Source of the DNA: Lumbricus terrestris
Taxonomy: Eukaryota > Annelida > Clitellata > Crassiclitellata > Lumbricidae
Direction: 5' to 3'
Assembly (NCBI GenBank): GCA_949752735.1
Contig: OX457052.1
Location: 12,377,357 to 12,441,356, forward strand
DNA length: 64,000 bases
Positions within the stretch are counted from its first letter, which is position 1. Each line of letters starts with the position of its first letter. Below the pieces are notes generated by a model. The model was not told where the DNA came from and ran no database searches. It saw only the letters and a program-made list of their open reading frames with translations. The position numbers and the translations under genes are program-made. This document shows, in pieces, positions 24,306 through 35,345 of this stretch.

Positions 24306-25021
24306 ATCGTCTTTGATACGACTTCGTTGTTGACCAGATGTCGTCCCAGTCGCAAGAATCTCCACCTTCCGATTCAAGACAATTCGCCTGACTATCCTTG
24401 CTGTCCCCGAAGACAGATGAGTCGGATGACCTTGAAAAGAAATGTTTCAGCGACCGCTTCACCGACAACGGAAAGCAACAGACACAAAAAGATCACAAAG
24501 GCTTAGTTACAAAACCGGTTTTTTAACAGTTACGACGCTACATCATTCTAAAAAAAATCGCTATGTGGCCTACAGCGTAACAACTTTTCCGATGTTTGTT
24601 TTCCAGCGACAAAGATACGCTATATACATCTGCATAACAACTTTTCCGATGTTCTTGCTCTTGTTTTCCAGTTACAAAGATAGGCCTATAGTAGGCTACT
24701 GTTATCGACAGTTTTGGTTGCAAATTCAACTTCGATGCGCCACCGTTTGCAACATTTAAGGCCTACTGTACTAAACCTAAGATATTTAACCCTATATAAA
24801 TATTACGTCTATGTCTTGTTTAAAAAGTTTCTTATAGACCGAAATAAAAAAGACAGAGCAACAACTTCCATGAAAAGCCACGACGAGGCATTCTAATATT
24901 ATCTGGGGAGCCTACATTGTCTATTAATAGTTCTTACCCATGACGTCATAATGCACTTCTTTCTTCCATGTATACAAATGACGTAGGTAATGATATCAGC
25001 ATAATTATATAATAACATGAC

Positions 25022-25098
25022 GTCATGTCACGGGGACTCGAACTCACTACCTCTCGCATTCTTGGACAGCGTGTTAAACACTACTCTATACCGGAATT
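25022..25098 (-). repeat. tRNA-like sequence (SINE head or tRNA relic)
   Basis: The minus strand reads AGTGTTTAACACGCTGTCC (box A-like), then a GAGTTCGAGTCCCCGTGAC box B arm. I cannot fold a clean anticodon arm, so it is more likely a SINE head than a working tRNA gene. Confidence 0.45.
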
Positions 25099-25189
25099 TA
25101 TTAACATGTGTTAACATTTATTAAGAATTTATTAACATTTGTTTTACATTACTGCTCATGTATAATAGGCCTATTACTATTTTCATTAC

Positions 25190-25375
25190 TACATATATAT
25201 ATATATATATATATGTTGTGTTATATTGCATTATTTGTCGATATTCCATTAATTGTGTGCGTTTCACATGGAGTAATAAATACTTTACTTACTTATTTAC
25301 TTACATACTTACTTACTTACTTACTAACCTACCTACTCACTTACTTGCTTACTTACCTACTTACTTACCATTGAC
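25190..25375. repeat. TA and TTAC/CTTA microsatellites
   Basis: A TA run at 25193-25213 and an imperfect TTAC array at 25285-25372. Confidence 0.9.
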
Positions 25376-25387
25376 ATATAGACACTG

Positions 25388-25893
<506 letters not shown>

Positions 25894-25918
25894 ATAAATT
25901 TATTACACGCGCAAGGTC

Positions 25919-26115
25919 CAGTGGCGGCGCCAGGATTTCAGTTTCGGGGGGGGGCTGAACCTCGCGGCCGCCAAAATTTCTGACGACCTTTTTTTTAGTC
26001 GTCACCCGAAAATCGTGGATATTTCAATGTAAAAAATTCGGATGGCCCTTTTTTTAGGGGGGCTGAGCCTCTTGTAGGGGGGGCTTAGCCCCCCAGACCC
26101 CCAGCGCCGCTACTG
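25919..26115. mobile_element. hAT MITE, CAGTGGCGGCGCC ends
   Basis: The ends are CAGTGGCGGCGCCAGG and CCAGCGCCGCTACTG. It contains a perfect hairpin module TGACGAC-CT7TA-GTCGTCA at about 25981-26004. I find no matching 8-bp flanks, so one boundary may be altered. Confidence 0.7.
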
Positions 26116-26353
26116 CCGGTTGCGGTTTGTCATCCGGACTGTTTCAATAAAGAATAGCCTATTATTTTTTATAATACAAGCAAGGTTAGAGGAAATGATA
26201 AGAGCTGGTTAAAACCTATAGGCTTAGGCCGTATAGATTCCTTCGCTCTGCTACGCATGGTGACCTGGTTGTCCCTAGGGCTCGATCTGCCACAGTGCTA
26301 CATAGAAGCTTTGCTATAGTTGGTCCGTCTTTCTGGAATAGGTTACCCATTAG

Positions 26354-27983
26354 CATAGGCGTAGGAGACGGGGGTCCAGGGGGGGGGCAAATGCCCCCCC
26401 AAATTTTGGGCAAGCCTGTTTTTTCGGGCAAGTAGACCCGGGAAAATATTAACCAAACTTCTTGAAGTTCAACGTTCATTAGTATATACCACATTATCTC
26501 CCAGTTCCATCTTGCCCGAATCGAGTTAGATATTATAGCTCACAACAAGTGTCAACAACCATAGTTAGCAGAAATTCCCGAAAAAGTTCTGAGTTCACGG
26601 TAGCATTTTATAAATAAGCTTAATGGCGAGAATGGCAGCAAATTCAAGAGCCGAAATTTGCCCGTAAATCTTGCCCGAATCGAGTTACATGTAGATATTA
26701 ACTCACAACCATTGATAGCAGAAATTCCCGAAAAATTCTGAATTCACTGTAGCATTTTGTAAATAATGGCAAGAACCGAAACAAATTCAAGAGCCGAAAT
26801 TTGCCCGAAAATCTTGCCCGAATCGAGTTAGATATTAGCTTACAACAGGCTATATGGATGGCAGAAATTCCGAAAGGTTCTGAATTCACGTTAAATAATG
26901 GCTATAGTCGCAGCAAATTCAAAAGCCGAAATTTGACCGAAAATTGCGACTATTCGTGGCATTTGGGGAAATTCACAGCGTTCAAGCCAGGTGCAATGGA
27001 ACACGAAATTCACTGCCTGAATGACATCGAAATTTCTGCTGGTCATGAGGTAAAATAGACACGATAATCTTGCGATCATCAACATTGAACGTGCAGATCT
27101 TGGTCTGCTCTCTGAAAATTTGCAATATTTTCCTTCTTGTCAAGTGTGCGGGATCAGGGTGTTGCACTTGATAGCTCACTTATATTACGGGAAGGATAAT
27201 ACCTTAACTGAGCACATTTCCAAAAGCACACGTTCCTCTTATTTTCATTTAAGGTGTCTCAGCTCTCAGGATCTTTCGCTGTTCTGTCCCCACCCATTGG
27301 CTTCCTCTCCGTGCTCACATAGGCCTACAATCTAAATTCCTTACTCCGATCTTCAAGGCTCAGCAGGGTTTTACCCCAAATATCTGACCGACATTATACT
27401 AACGACTCACTGAGCTTCCTCCAACCGTCCACTTCGTTCATCCAGCAGACTTGACTCTTGCTTCCGCCTTCTAGAACTGCAATGGCTCAGTCTTGATCAT
27501 TTGCCTCAATTGGTCCTTCTATTTGAAATGAGCTTTCTCCTTGCGTTCGCTCTATGCACTTTCTGTGGCAGTCTCTCTTCTTCATTCTCTCATCTTAAAA
27601 CATGCCTCTTCGAGCGCGGTCTTGCGCAATAGAAGCGCCTCTGAACGGTTCACCCGACTGAGGCTCTTTGTAGATGATTAGATACAATACAAAACAATGT
27701 ACAATTATGAATTTAATAAGTTGCTCGTGTGAAGTTTGAACTGATTAAGCGTCAGGAATATATACATTACATAGGCTACATAATAAATTTGCATATAAGC
27801 CTAAAATTACCCAGCCTGGTCCCTATAATATGGTCGGGTCCCGATGTATTTGACCTTTGTTCCCGGGTGTGGGTACAAGAATAGAGATGGCTAAGTGTGC
27901 ACGACGTCAATTATTCCGGGTTTAATTTTTCGGGCAAAAGGAAAATTTTGCCCCCCAACGCTGAAATGTCCCCTACGCCTATG
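26354..27983. mobile_element. hAT-like element, CATAGGCGTAGG ends (1.6 kb)
   Basis: The ends are CATAGGCGTAGG and CCCCTACGCCTATG. The flanks CCCATTAG and CCTATTAT agree at six of eight positions. Inside are about three tandem copies of a roughly 150-bp unit (26512-26950; marker GCCGAAATTTGCCCGAAAAT) and a LINE fragment. There is no transposase. Because the flanks are imperfect, the pairing of the two ends is an inference. Confidence 0.6.
27120..27700 (+). pseudogene. LINE 3' fragment (CR1/L2-like), decayed
   Basis: Reading in broken frames gives WNELS...LRSMHFLWQ and LKTCLFERGL, followed by GAAGCGCCTCTGA and an AATACAATACAA tail. This is a degraded L2-like C-terminus and 3' end within the hAT-like element. 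Confidence 0.6.
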
Positions 27984-28361
27984 CCTATTATAACTATAGT
28001 CTCCGCAATGAACTTCTTTGTCTTTCTTTGCCCCTTTTCCGCAAGCGTTTGAAAACCATTCTCTTTGATTGTGGTTTGGTGTCAGGTCGGGAGCGCCTCT
28101 GAGGAGTTCTCTTGAAGTGGCGCTATATAAATGTACGATTACAAATTCAGAGGCTTCTATCCCCCTAAGCAGCCGGGCGCAATCCATCTTCTTCCCCCCC
28201 TTTTCCGAACCGGCCTTCCTCTATGAGTCTATGTATGCAATATAATGTAATCTAGCGCATGCCCTCCTCTAGTGTGGGAATGAAGGTTTGTTTGGAGGGG
28301 GACAAACGAGCATCCAGCAGACGATCGCCGAAGTATGTATAGCGCCGAGAAGGGACCCTGG

Positions 28362-28983
28362 CAAGGGCGGATACAGAAATTTTCGAAGGGGGGCCAAAAT
28401 GTTGGTTCTTGTTGGTGGGACATGGGAAAAATTTCGATGTGCCGCCGAAAAAACTGATGACCTTTTTTTTTGTCATCGACCAATTTTCCGGGAAAAATAT
28501 ACCATTTAATCCGCCGAAAAAACTAATGACTTTTTTAGTCATCGACCAATTTTCCGGGAAACACCATCTCAACCGCTGCTAAATCGACGGGGGGGCCACG
28601 CCCCGTACGATTTTGTAATAGGGGGGCCTGATGTCCTGTTTTTCTCTCCCACAGCATTTACTATTTTCCGGGAAAAAGATACCATTTCATCCGCCGAAAA
28701 ACTTATGAACTTTTTTTTTAGTCATCGACCAATTTTTCGGGAAAAAGATACCATTTCATCCGCCGAAAAAACTGATGACTTTTTTGACACCATCTCAACC
28801 GCCGCTAAATCGACGGGGGCCACCGCCCCGTACGATTTTGTAATAGGGGGGCCTGATGTCCTGTTTTTCTCTCCCACTACATTTATTTAATGGCTTCCTG
28901 AAACCAAATGGGGGGCCACGTCCCATGCAATTTTTAAATGGGGTCCATGGCCGGATTGCCCCCCCCCCCTGGATCCACCTTTG
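28362..28983. mobile_element. hAT MITE nested in the outer element
   Basis: The ends are CAAGGGCGGATACAG and CTGGATCCACCTTTG. The 8-bp repeat GACCCTGG is exact at 28354-28361 and 28984-28991. It contains several hairpin modules alternating with TTTTCCGGGAAAA motifs. Confidence 0.85.
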
Positions 28984-29100
28984 GACCCTGGTATGGGGAG
29001 AAGATGTTCCCTCCCCATAAGAATTTTTGCGATTTCCGCATTGCAATTTCAGCATTTTAAGCTGTTCTCTTAGCAAAAAACTCTATTATTTCAGTGGAGG

Positions 29101-30646
29101 CAGGGGCTTCTATCCCTATACATGGCGGGCGCAGCTTGCGCCCAGTAAAAAATAGGGGGGAAAATCAAAAGACAGCCAAAATTCACGTTGGCTGGGGGGG
29201 GGGAATGTCGGATATCGAGGCCAGCGTTCAATCTAGGCATCACTAGGAGGAAGATCCCACAGAAAATAATTCCCTTCCATATAAATTTGGACAAAATGGC
29301 AAGCCTAATAGTTTTTAGCAAAATGTATATTCTTTATACACTTTGAGTTTTTAGTTAGGTTACTCTCTGCATTTTTGAATTACATGAACTGCTACAACAG
29401 CTATAATATACCATAATAAAAATCTCCAATTACATGATTACATGTTTTTACTATTTTAATAAAATAATAATACAATCATATTAAAATTGGAAAAAATAAT
29501 ATCAATACAAATACTATTTTGCACAACTAAATGGTTTCTCTCCAATGTTATCTTTCAAATTTCAGGCAGTCAAATTTGGTCCTTGAACAATTAGTAAAGC
29601 AACATCATTATTACGTGGGCTTACAATGTAGAACCTACAATGTATTTTATTGTATTGCATTGTGCTCTAAAAATTTATGTAGCCTAACGCCTCTCGAGCG
29701 CATACTGATGAAGGAGGCAAAACATATGGCTGCCCAATTTTGGCAGCAATTCCTCCACTGAAATAATAGAGTTTTTTGCTAAGAGGACAGCTTAAAATGC
29801 TGAAATTGCAATGCGGAAATCGCAAAAATTTCTTATGGGGAGGGAACATCTTCTCCCCATACCAGGGTCCAGGGGTGGATCCAGGGGGGGGGCAATCCGG
29901 CCATGGACCCCATTTAAAAATTGCATGGGACGTGGCCCCCCATTTGGTTTCAGGAAGCCATTAAATAAATGTAGTGGGAGAGAAAAACAGGACATCAGGC
30001 CCCCCTATTACAAAATCGTACGGGGCGGTGGCCCCCCGTCGATTTAGCGGCGGTTGAGATGGTGTAAAAAAAGTCATCAGTTTTTTCGGCGGATGAAATG
30101 GTATCTTTTTCCCGAAAAATTAGTCGATGACTAAAAAAAAGTTCATAAGTTTTTCGGCGGATGAAATGGTATCTTTTTCCCGGAAAATAGTAAATGCTGT
30201 GGGAGAGAAAAACAGGACATCAGGCCCCCCTATTACAAAATCGTACGGGGCGTGGCCCCCCCCCCCCGTCGATTTAGCAGCGGTTGAGATGGTGTTTCCC
30301 GGAAAATTGGTCGATGACAAAAAAAAAGGTCATCAGTTTTTTCGGCGGCACATCGAAATTTTTCCCATGTCCCACCAACAAGAACCAACATTTTGGCCCC
30401 CCTTCGAAAATTTCTGTATCCGCCCTTGCCAGGGTCCCTTCTCGGCGCTATACATACTTCGGCGATCGTCTGCTGGATGCTCGTTTGTCCCCCTCCAAAC
30501 AAACCTTCATTCCCACACTAGAGGAGGGCATGCGCTAGATTACATTATATTGCATACATAGACTCATAGAGGAAGGCCGGTTCGGAAAAGGGGGGGGGGA
30601 AGAAGATGGATTGCGCCCGGCTGCTTAGGGGGGATAGAAGCCCCTG
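29101..30646. mobile_element. Inner hAT element copy (1,546 bp)
   Basis: The ends are CAGGGGCTTCTATCCC and GGGGATAGAAGCCCCTG. The exact 8-bp repeat AGTGGAGG is at 29093-29100 and 30647-30654. The uncut target site is visible inside this copy as CCTCCACT near 29752-29760. This shows directly that one copy jumped into the matching site of the other. Open frames within it are translations of non-coding sequence. Confidence 0.93.
29870..30428. mobile_element. hAT MITE nested in the inner element
   Basis: Mirror counterpart of 28362-28983, starting CAGGGGTGGATCCAG and ending CTGTATCCGCCCTTG. The exact 8-bp repeat CCAGGGTC is at 29862-29869 and 30429-30436. The shared nesting in both copies means this MITE entered before the host element multiplied. 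Confidence 0.88.
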
Positions 30647-31852
30647 AGTGGAGGAATTGCTGCCAAAATTGGGCAGCCATATGTTTTGCCTCCTTCATCA
30701 GTGTGCGCTCGAGAGGCGTTAGGCTACATAAATTTTTAGAGCACAATGCAATACAATAAAATACATTGTAGGTTCTACATTGTAAGCCCACGTAATAATG
30801 ATGTTGCTTTACTAATTGTTCAAGGACCAAATTTGACTGCCTGAAATTTGAAAGATAACATTGGAGAGAAACCATTTAGTTGTGCAAAATAGTATTTGTA
30901 TTGATATTATTTTTTCCAATTTTAATATGATTGTATTATTATTTTATTAAAATAGTAAAAACATGTAATCATGTAATTGGAGATTTTTATTATGGTATAT
31001 TATAGCTGTTGTAGCAGTTCATGTAATTCAAAAATGCAGAGAGTAACCTAACTAAAAACTCAAAGTGTATAAAGAATATACATTTTGCTAAAAACTATTA
31101 GGCTTGCCATTTTGTCCAAATTTATATGGAAGGGAATTATTTTCTGGGGGATCTTCCTCCTAGTGATGCCTAGATTGAACGCTGCCCTCGATATCCGACC
31201 TTCCCCCCCAGCCAACGTGAATTTTGGCTGTCTTTTGATTCCCCCCCCCCCCCTATTTTTTACTGGGCGCAAGCTGCGCCCGCCATGTATAGGGATAGAA
31301 GCCCCTGATTACAATTACAATTACAATTAGGCCTACGCTGAGAAACCTAGAGGTGTCGTGGCCCTTTATCAGCGTCGCATTAAGACTAGTGCTGGCCCGG
31401 GTGCTGCGATGACTCAGTATAAATTAACACACTCAGCGGCTTTATTAATTTTCATGTAATTTACCTTAACCACCAACCATTGGTCCATTGTAGTAGCAAT
31501 CATAGGCAATGGTTATAAAAGGTGGCAATATTGGTTCTCTGCCGCGACATCTATACAACAAGAAGTGAGCTTATCAGCGTTGCCACTCCTTGGGTTTTTT
31601 CACAAGATCTTGCTTTTTCGATCCGAACTTTGGAAATGGTTTTTTTTCTGGAGGAACTTGGTTTTTTGCTTGGGTTATTTTTGACGGGAGAAAACGGGAA
31701 ATTTTGGACATTTTAGGTGCATTTTGGACCTTTTTCGGTAAATTTTCGACATTTTCGAGAAATTTTGGACATTTTTCGAAAGATTTGTGGCGGATGACTT
31801 AAAAAGTCATCAGAAAAAGTCCGTAGCTCAGTGTAAATGAAATGTAATGTAA

Positions 31853-32478
31853 ATGTAAATCTTCGAGAATTTCTCAGCGCCCACAAAAGCCACGTCAGGG
31901 AGACCAGCTTATTCACCGGCGCTATATCAAATCAAGTCCGCAATAGCCAGAGCTGCCGTTTTCGTTCCGGTGCCAGGTCAAAATCCGGGGAGGTCAAGCC
32001 GAGGAGACAGCGTGGTGCTACGGTGGTTGTCGGTGATGGTGGTGGTTGGGTGATGGAACCTGATTGGAATCTGGATAGGATAGGTTGAAGAGTTCGGTTT
32101 TCAGTCGTGAATGGAATGCAGCAGAGGAGAGTGCAAGCGGAGGAGAGGTTGAATTATTGTTTGGAGGTGAGACTGCAGGAGAGATAGGAGGGTGAGCGAA
32201 CATGCGGGGGTATGTTGGGAGTCCGTTCCAAAGAGCTGGTGCAGCATAGACTAAGGAGCGGTCGCAGAATTTCAGAGAGGATGATACTGGAGGCCGAGAG
32301 AGAGAAAGATATGTAATGTAATGTAATGTAAATCTTCGAGAATTTCTCAGCGCCCACAAAAGCCACGTCAGGGAGACCAGCTTATTCACCGGCGCTATAT
32401 CAAATCAAGTCCGCAATAGCCAGAGCTGCCGTTTTCGTTCCGGTGCCAGGTCAAAATCCGGGGAGGTCAAGCCGAGGA
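31853..32478 (-). repeat. Duplicated LINE 3' end
   Basis: 31853-32004 and 32327-32478 are the same 152-bp LINE 3' untranslated sequence. Between them (32311-32018) lies the missing C-terminus of the RT ORF, with APALWNGLP and LKTELFNLSY on the minus strand. Either two LINE copies abut, or the 3' end was duplicated during insertion. Confidence 0.8.
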
Positions 32479-33906
32479 TGATGATGAGCGCGTAGACCTG
32501 TGCGGTTGGATGGTGATTAGTTGACGAATGTAGGAGGGCTGAGAGGTTTGAAGAGCGTTGTAGGTTAGAGAAACAATTTTGTAATGGATGCGCTGAGAAA
32601 CTTTTAGCCAATGAAGAGACTTGAGAACAGGGGTTATGTGGTGATGTTTGGGCGTCTTAGTGACTGCGCGGGCAAGAGCATTCTGGATAGTTTGGAGGCG
32701 TTTAATTTGAAGAGAATCTATTTCATGGAAGAGCGAATTGCAGTAGTCGAGTTTGGAATGAACTATTGAGGTGGCTATTGTGCAGGCGGTCTTGTAATTT
32801 AGAATTGGACGCAATCGACGGAGGTCGCGGATGTGCATATAGCAGGTGCGGGATAGCTGGGTGATGTGGTCAGAAAAAGTAAGGTTTTTGTCAAAAATGA
32901 CTCCGAGATTGCGGACAGGAGAAGAGTATGGCGTAGGAAGAGTTGGGTCTGTTTGAGAAAAGTCAGAAGGATAGTCTAGTTTGTTTAATTGCTCGCGTAG
33001 GCCAATGATGAGAAATTCTGTTTTTGAGGGGTTGAGGCAGAGCAGATTAGCGGTCATCCAGGCTGAAATCTGAGTGATTGTGTTACGTAGCTGATTTAGT
33101 GCGTCTGAGAAGGAGCGAGGGGAGAAAGATATGAATAGTTGAGTGTCGTCGGCATAGAGGTGATGATCAGCAGAGGATGATGAAATGAGTTTGCTGAGTG
33201 GGGAGGTATAGAGAATGAACAGGAGAGGACCAAGGACTGAACCTTGAGGGACACCACAGGTGAGGATTTGTTGATTAGATGAGTGACCAGAAGCGCTAAC
33301 GATGAAAGAGCGTGAGGAAAGGTATGATTTGATCCATGAGAGGGCAGTGCCAGAGATTCCAAAGACAGAGGAGAGGCGATTGAGAAGAATAGCATGATCT
33401 ATTGTGTCAAAGGCTGCAGAGATGTCTAAGAGGCACAGACAAGAGACTTGTTGACGGCCTATCGCCATCACAAGCTTGTTGTAGAGCGAGGCCAGGAGTG
33501 TTTCGGTAGAGTGATGCTTAGTGTAGGCAGACTGGTTTGGGTTTAGAAGATTGTTGGAGATGAGGTAACTGTTGAGACGAGAGAGGACAATCCGTTCGGA
33601 GAGTTTGGATAAGAATGACAGATTTGAAATTGGACGATAGTTGGATAGGAGTTCTTTGTCCAGAGATGGTTTTTTGAGAAGTGGTTTAACAACTGAGTCT
33701 TTGAAAAGCGTAGGGAAGGTACCGGTTGAGAGTGACAGATTTATGAGCTTGGTTATCGTGGGAGCAAGAAGGGCTACACAGTCTTTTAGCAAAGATGTTG
33801 GGATTGGGTCAAGGTCGCATTGCTTGTTTTGAGAGGCCTGAATGAGGGTGATAATTTTTGCTTCGGTAGCAGGCTCGAAGAGGTTGAAAGATATTGTAGG
33901 TGGCAA
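32467..33906 (-). pseudogene. LINE reverse transcriptase domain
   Basis: A 479-codon open stretch encoding most of an RT domain. Residues 89-100 carry NYRPISNLSFLS, 161 is the first catalytic aspartate (LLDISAAFDTIDH) and 218-227 hold GVPQGSVLGP. 251-254 are YADD, and a thumb region with NLGVIFD and RTCYMHIRDLRRL follows. This set is typical of the Jockey/CR1/L2 group. The frame ends early in a Ser-rich run, and the true C-terminus lies beyond the duplicated 3' end. Confidence 0.93.
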
Positions 33907-34236
33907 AGTTGCGTCTGAATAGGAAGAGTCGGTTTGCGTGCTGGTAGATTTCGATAAGAGAGTCTGTAGTGAGAGACGAAGGGTGGAAACTTTGTCAGTG
34001 AAAAAGGATGCGAAAGAGTCAGCAATGGACGCAGATGGGATTGAGTTCGGAAGGGGGTGAGAGGTGCCGCGGTGAAGAAGATTGTTTACAGTTTTCCAGA
34101 GATTTCGAGGGTTGGATGAATTTGAATGAACAAGAGATGACAGGTAGCGTTTTTGGCTGAAAGAAGTTGGCTGTGGTATCTATTTGTCAAGGTTTTGAGT
34201 TGTTTCAGGATAGAGTCGTCGCGTGTACGCCTGTAA

Positions 34237-35345
34237 GGTTCCATGACAATTCGGCGCCGGACAATTCGGCGACAGACAATTCGGCGCCAGACAATTCGGC
34301 GACTGACAATTCGGCGACTGACAATTCGGCGCCGGACAATTCGGCGCTCACACAATTCGGCGACAGACAATTCGGCGCCAGCATGTAAATTTAAATGTAA
34401 AATTTTTATTAGGCATAAACAGGGCTTGATACTTAAATAGAAGCGGGATTGATGAAAATGTTCTTGCTTAAATGGAAGCGGGATTGATGAAAATGTTCTT
34501 GCTTAAATGGAAGCGGGATTGATGAAAATGTTCTTGCTTAAATGGAAGCGGGATTGATGAAAATGTTCTTGCTTAAATGGAAGCGGGATTGATGAAAATT
34601 TTCTTTCTTAAATGGAAGCGGGATTGATGAAAATGTTCTTGCTTAAATGGAAGCGGGATTGATGAAAATGTTCTTGCTTAAATGGAAGCGGGATTGATGA
34701 AAATGTTCTTGCTTAAATGGAAGCGGGATTGATGAAAATGTTCTTGCTTAAATGGAAGCGGGATTGATGAAAATGTTCTTGCTTAAATGGAAGCGGGATT
34801 GATGAAAATTTTCTTTCTTAAATGGAAGCGGGATTGATGAAAATGTTCTTGCTTAAATGGAAGCGGGATTGATGAAAATGTTCTTGCTTAAATGGAAGCG
34901 GGATTGATGAAAATGTTCTTGCTTAAATGGAAGCGGGATTGATGAAAATGTTCTTGCTTAAATGGAAGCGGGATTGATGAAAATGTTCTTGCTTAAATGG
35001 AAGCGGGATTGATGAAAATTTTCTTCCTTAAATTGGAGCTAGATGGACTAAAATAATTGTCATATAAATAGAAGGTGGATGAAACGATTTCTTTATATTT
35101 ACTGTTAGTTCACTATTAAACAGAAATCGAAAATTAGACTGTCTTTATGGTGTTAAATATTAAGCGCTATATATGGAACTATTTTAAATAAATTTACCTG
35201 CTTGCGCCGAATTGTCTGTCGCCGAATTGTCTGAGCGCCGAATTGTCCGGCGCCGAATTGTCAGTCGCCGAATTGTCAGTCGCCGAATTGTCTGGCGCCG
35301 AATTGTCTGTCGCCGAATTGTCCGGCGCCGAATTGTCTTGTCACC
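34237..35345. mobile_element. TU-like foldback element inside the LINE
   Basis: It starts GGTTCCATGACAATTCGG and ends in the inverse, ...CCGAATTGTCTTGTCACC. Each arm is nine or so tandem copies of a 15-bp unit, GACAATTCGGCGCCA with C/A variants, inverted between the two ends. The core is a 35-bp satellite. The direct repeat GCCTGTAA is exact at 34229-34236 and 35346-35353 (a ninth base, C, also matches). Removing the element and one repeat restores the LINE's reading frame across the join. Confidence 0.92.
34429..35035. repeat. 35-bp satellite core with 210-bp higher-order unit
   Basis: About 17 nearly identical copies of a 35-bp unit (GCTTAAATGGAAGCGGGATT plus GATGAAAATGTTCTT). A TTTTCTTTCTT variant recurs at about 34596, 34806 and 35016, exactly 210 bp apart. 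Six-unit blocks were therefore duplicated recently. Confidence 0.93.

Larger units (their letters stand above)
28148..31307. mobile_element. hAT element interrupted by an inverted copy of itself
   Basis: The outer element runs from CAGAGGCTTCTATCC at 28148 to GGATAGAAGCCCCTG ending 31307. At 29101-30646 it is split by a second copy in the opposite orientation. Removing that copy and one 8-bp repeat leaves an outer element of about 1.6 kb, nearly identical to the inner one in reverse. Both outer flanks contain ATTACAA but no exact 8-bp match, perhaps because the right flank is a small ATTACA repeat. No transposase was seen. Confidence 0.85.

Noticed and set aside
25022..25098. Functional tRNA gene
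   Set aside because: Box-like motifs are present, but I could not fold a proper anticodon arm; a SINE head is more likely.
30127..30561. 144-codon open frame, duplicated at 28229-28483
   Set aside because: Both lie in mirrored non-coding parts of the nested hAT elements; the duplication reflects the element, not a gene pair.
29531..30875. Apparent inverted gene pair (29531-29761 and 30564-30875)
   Set aside because: Same sequence in the two copies of the hAT element; no domain and no conserved start context.
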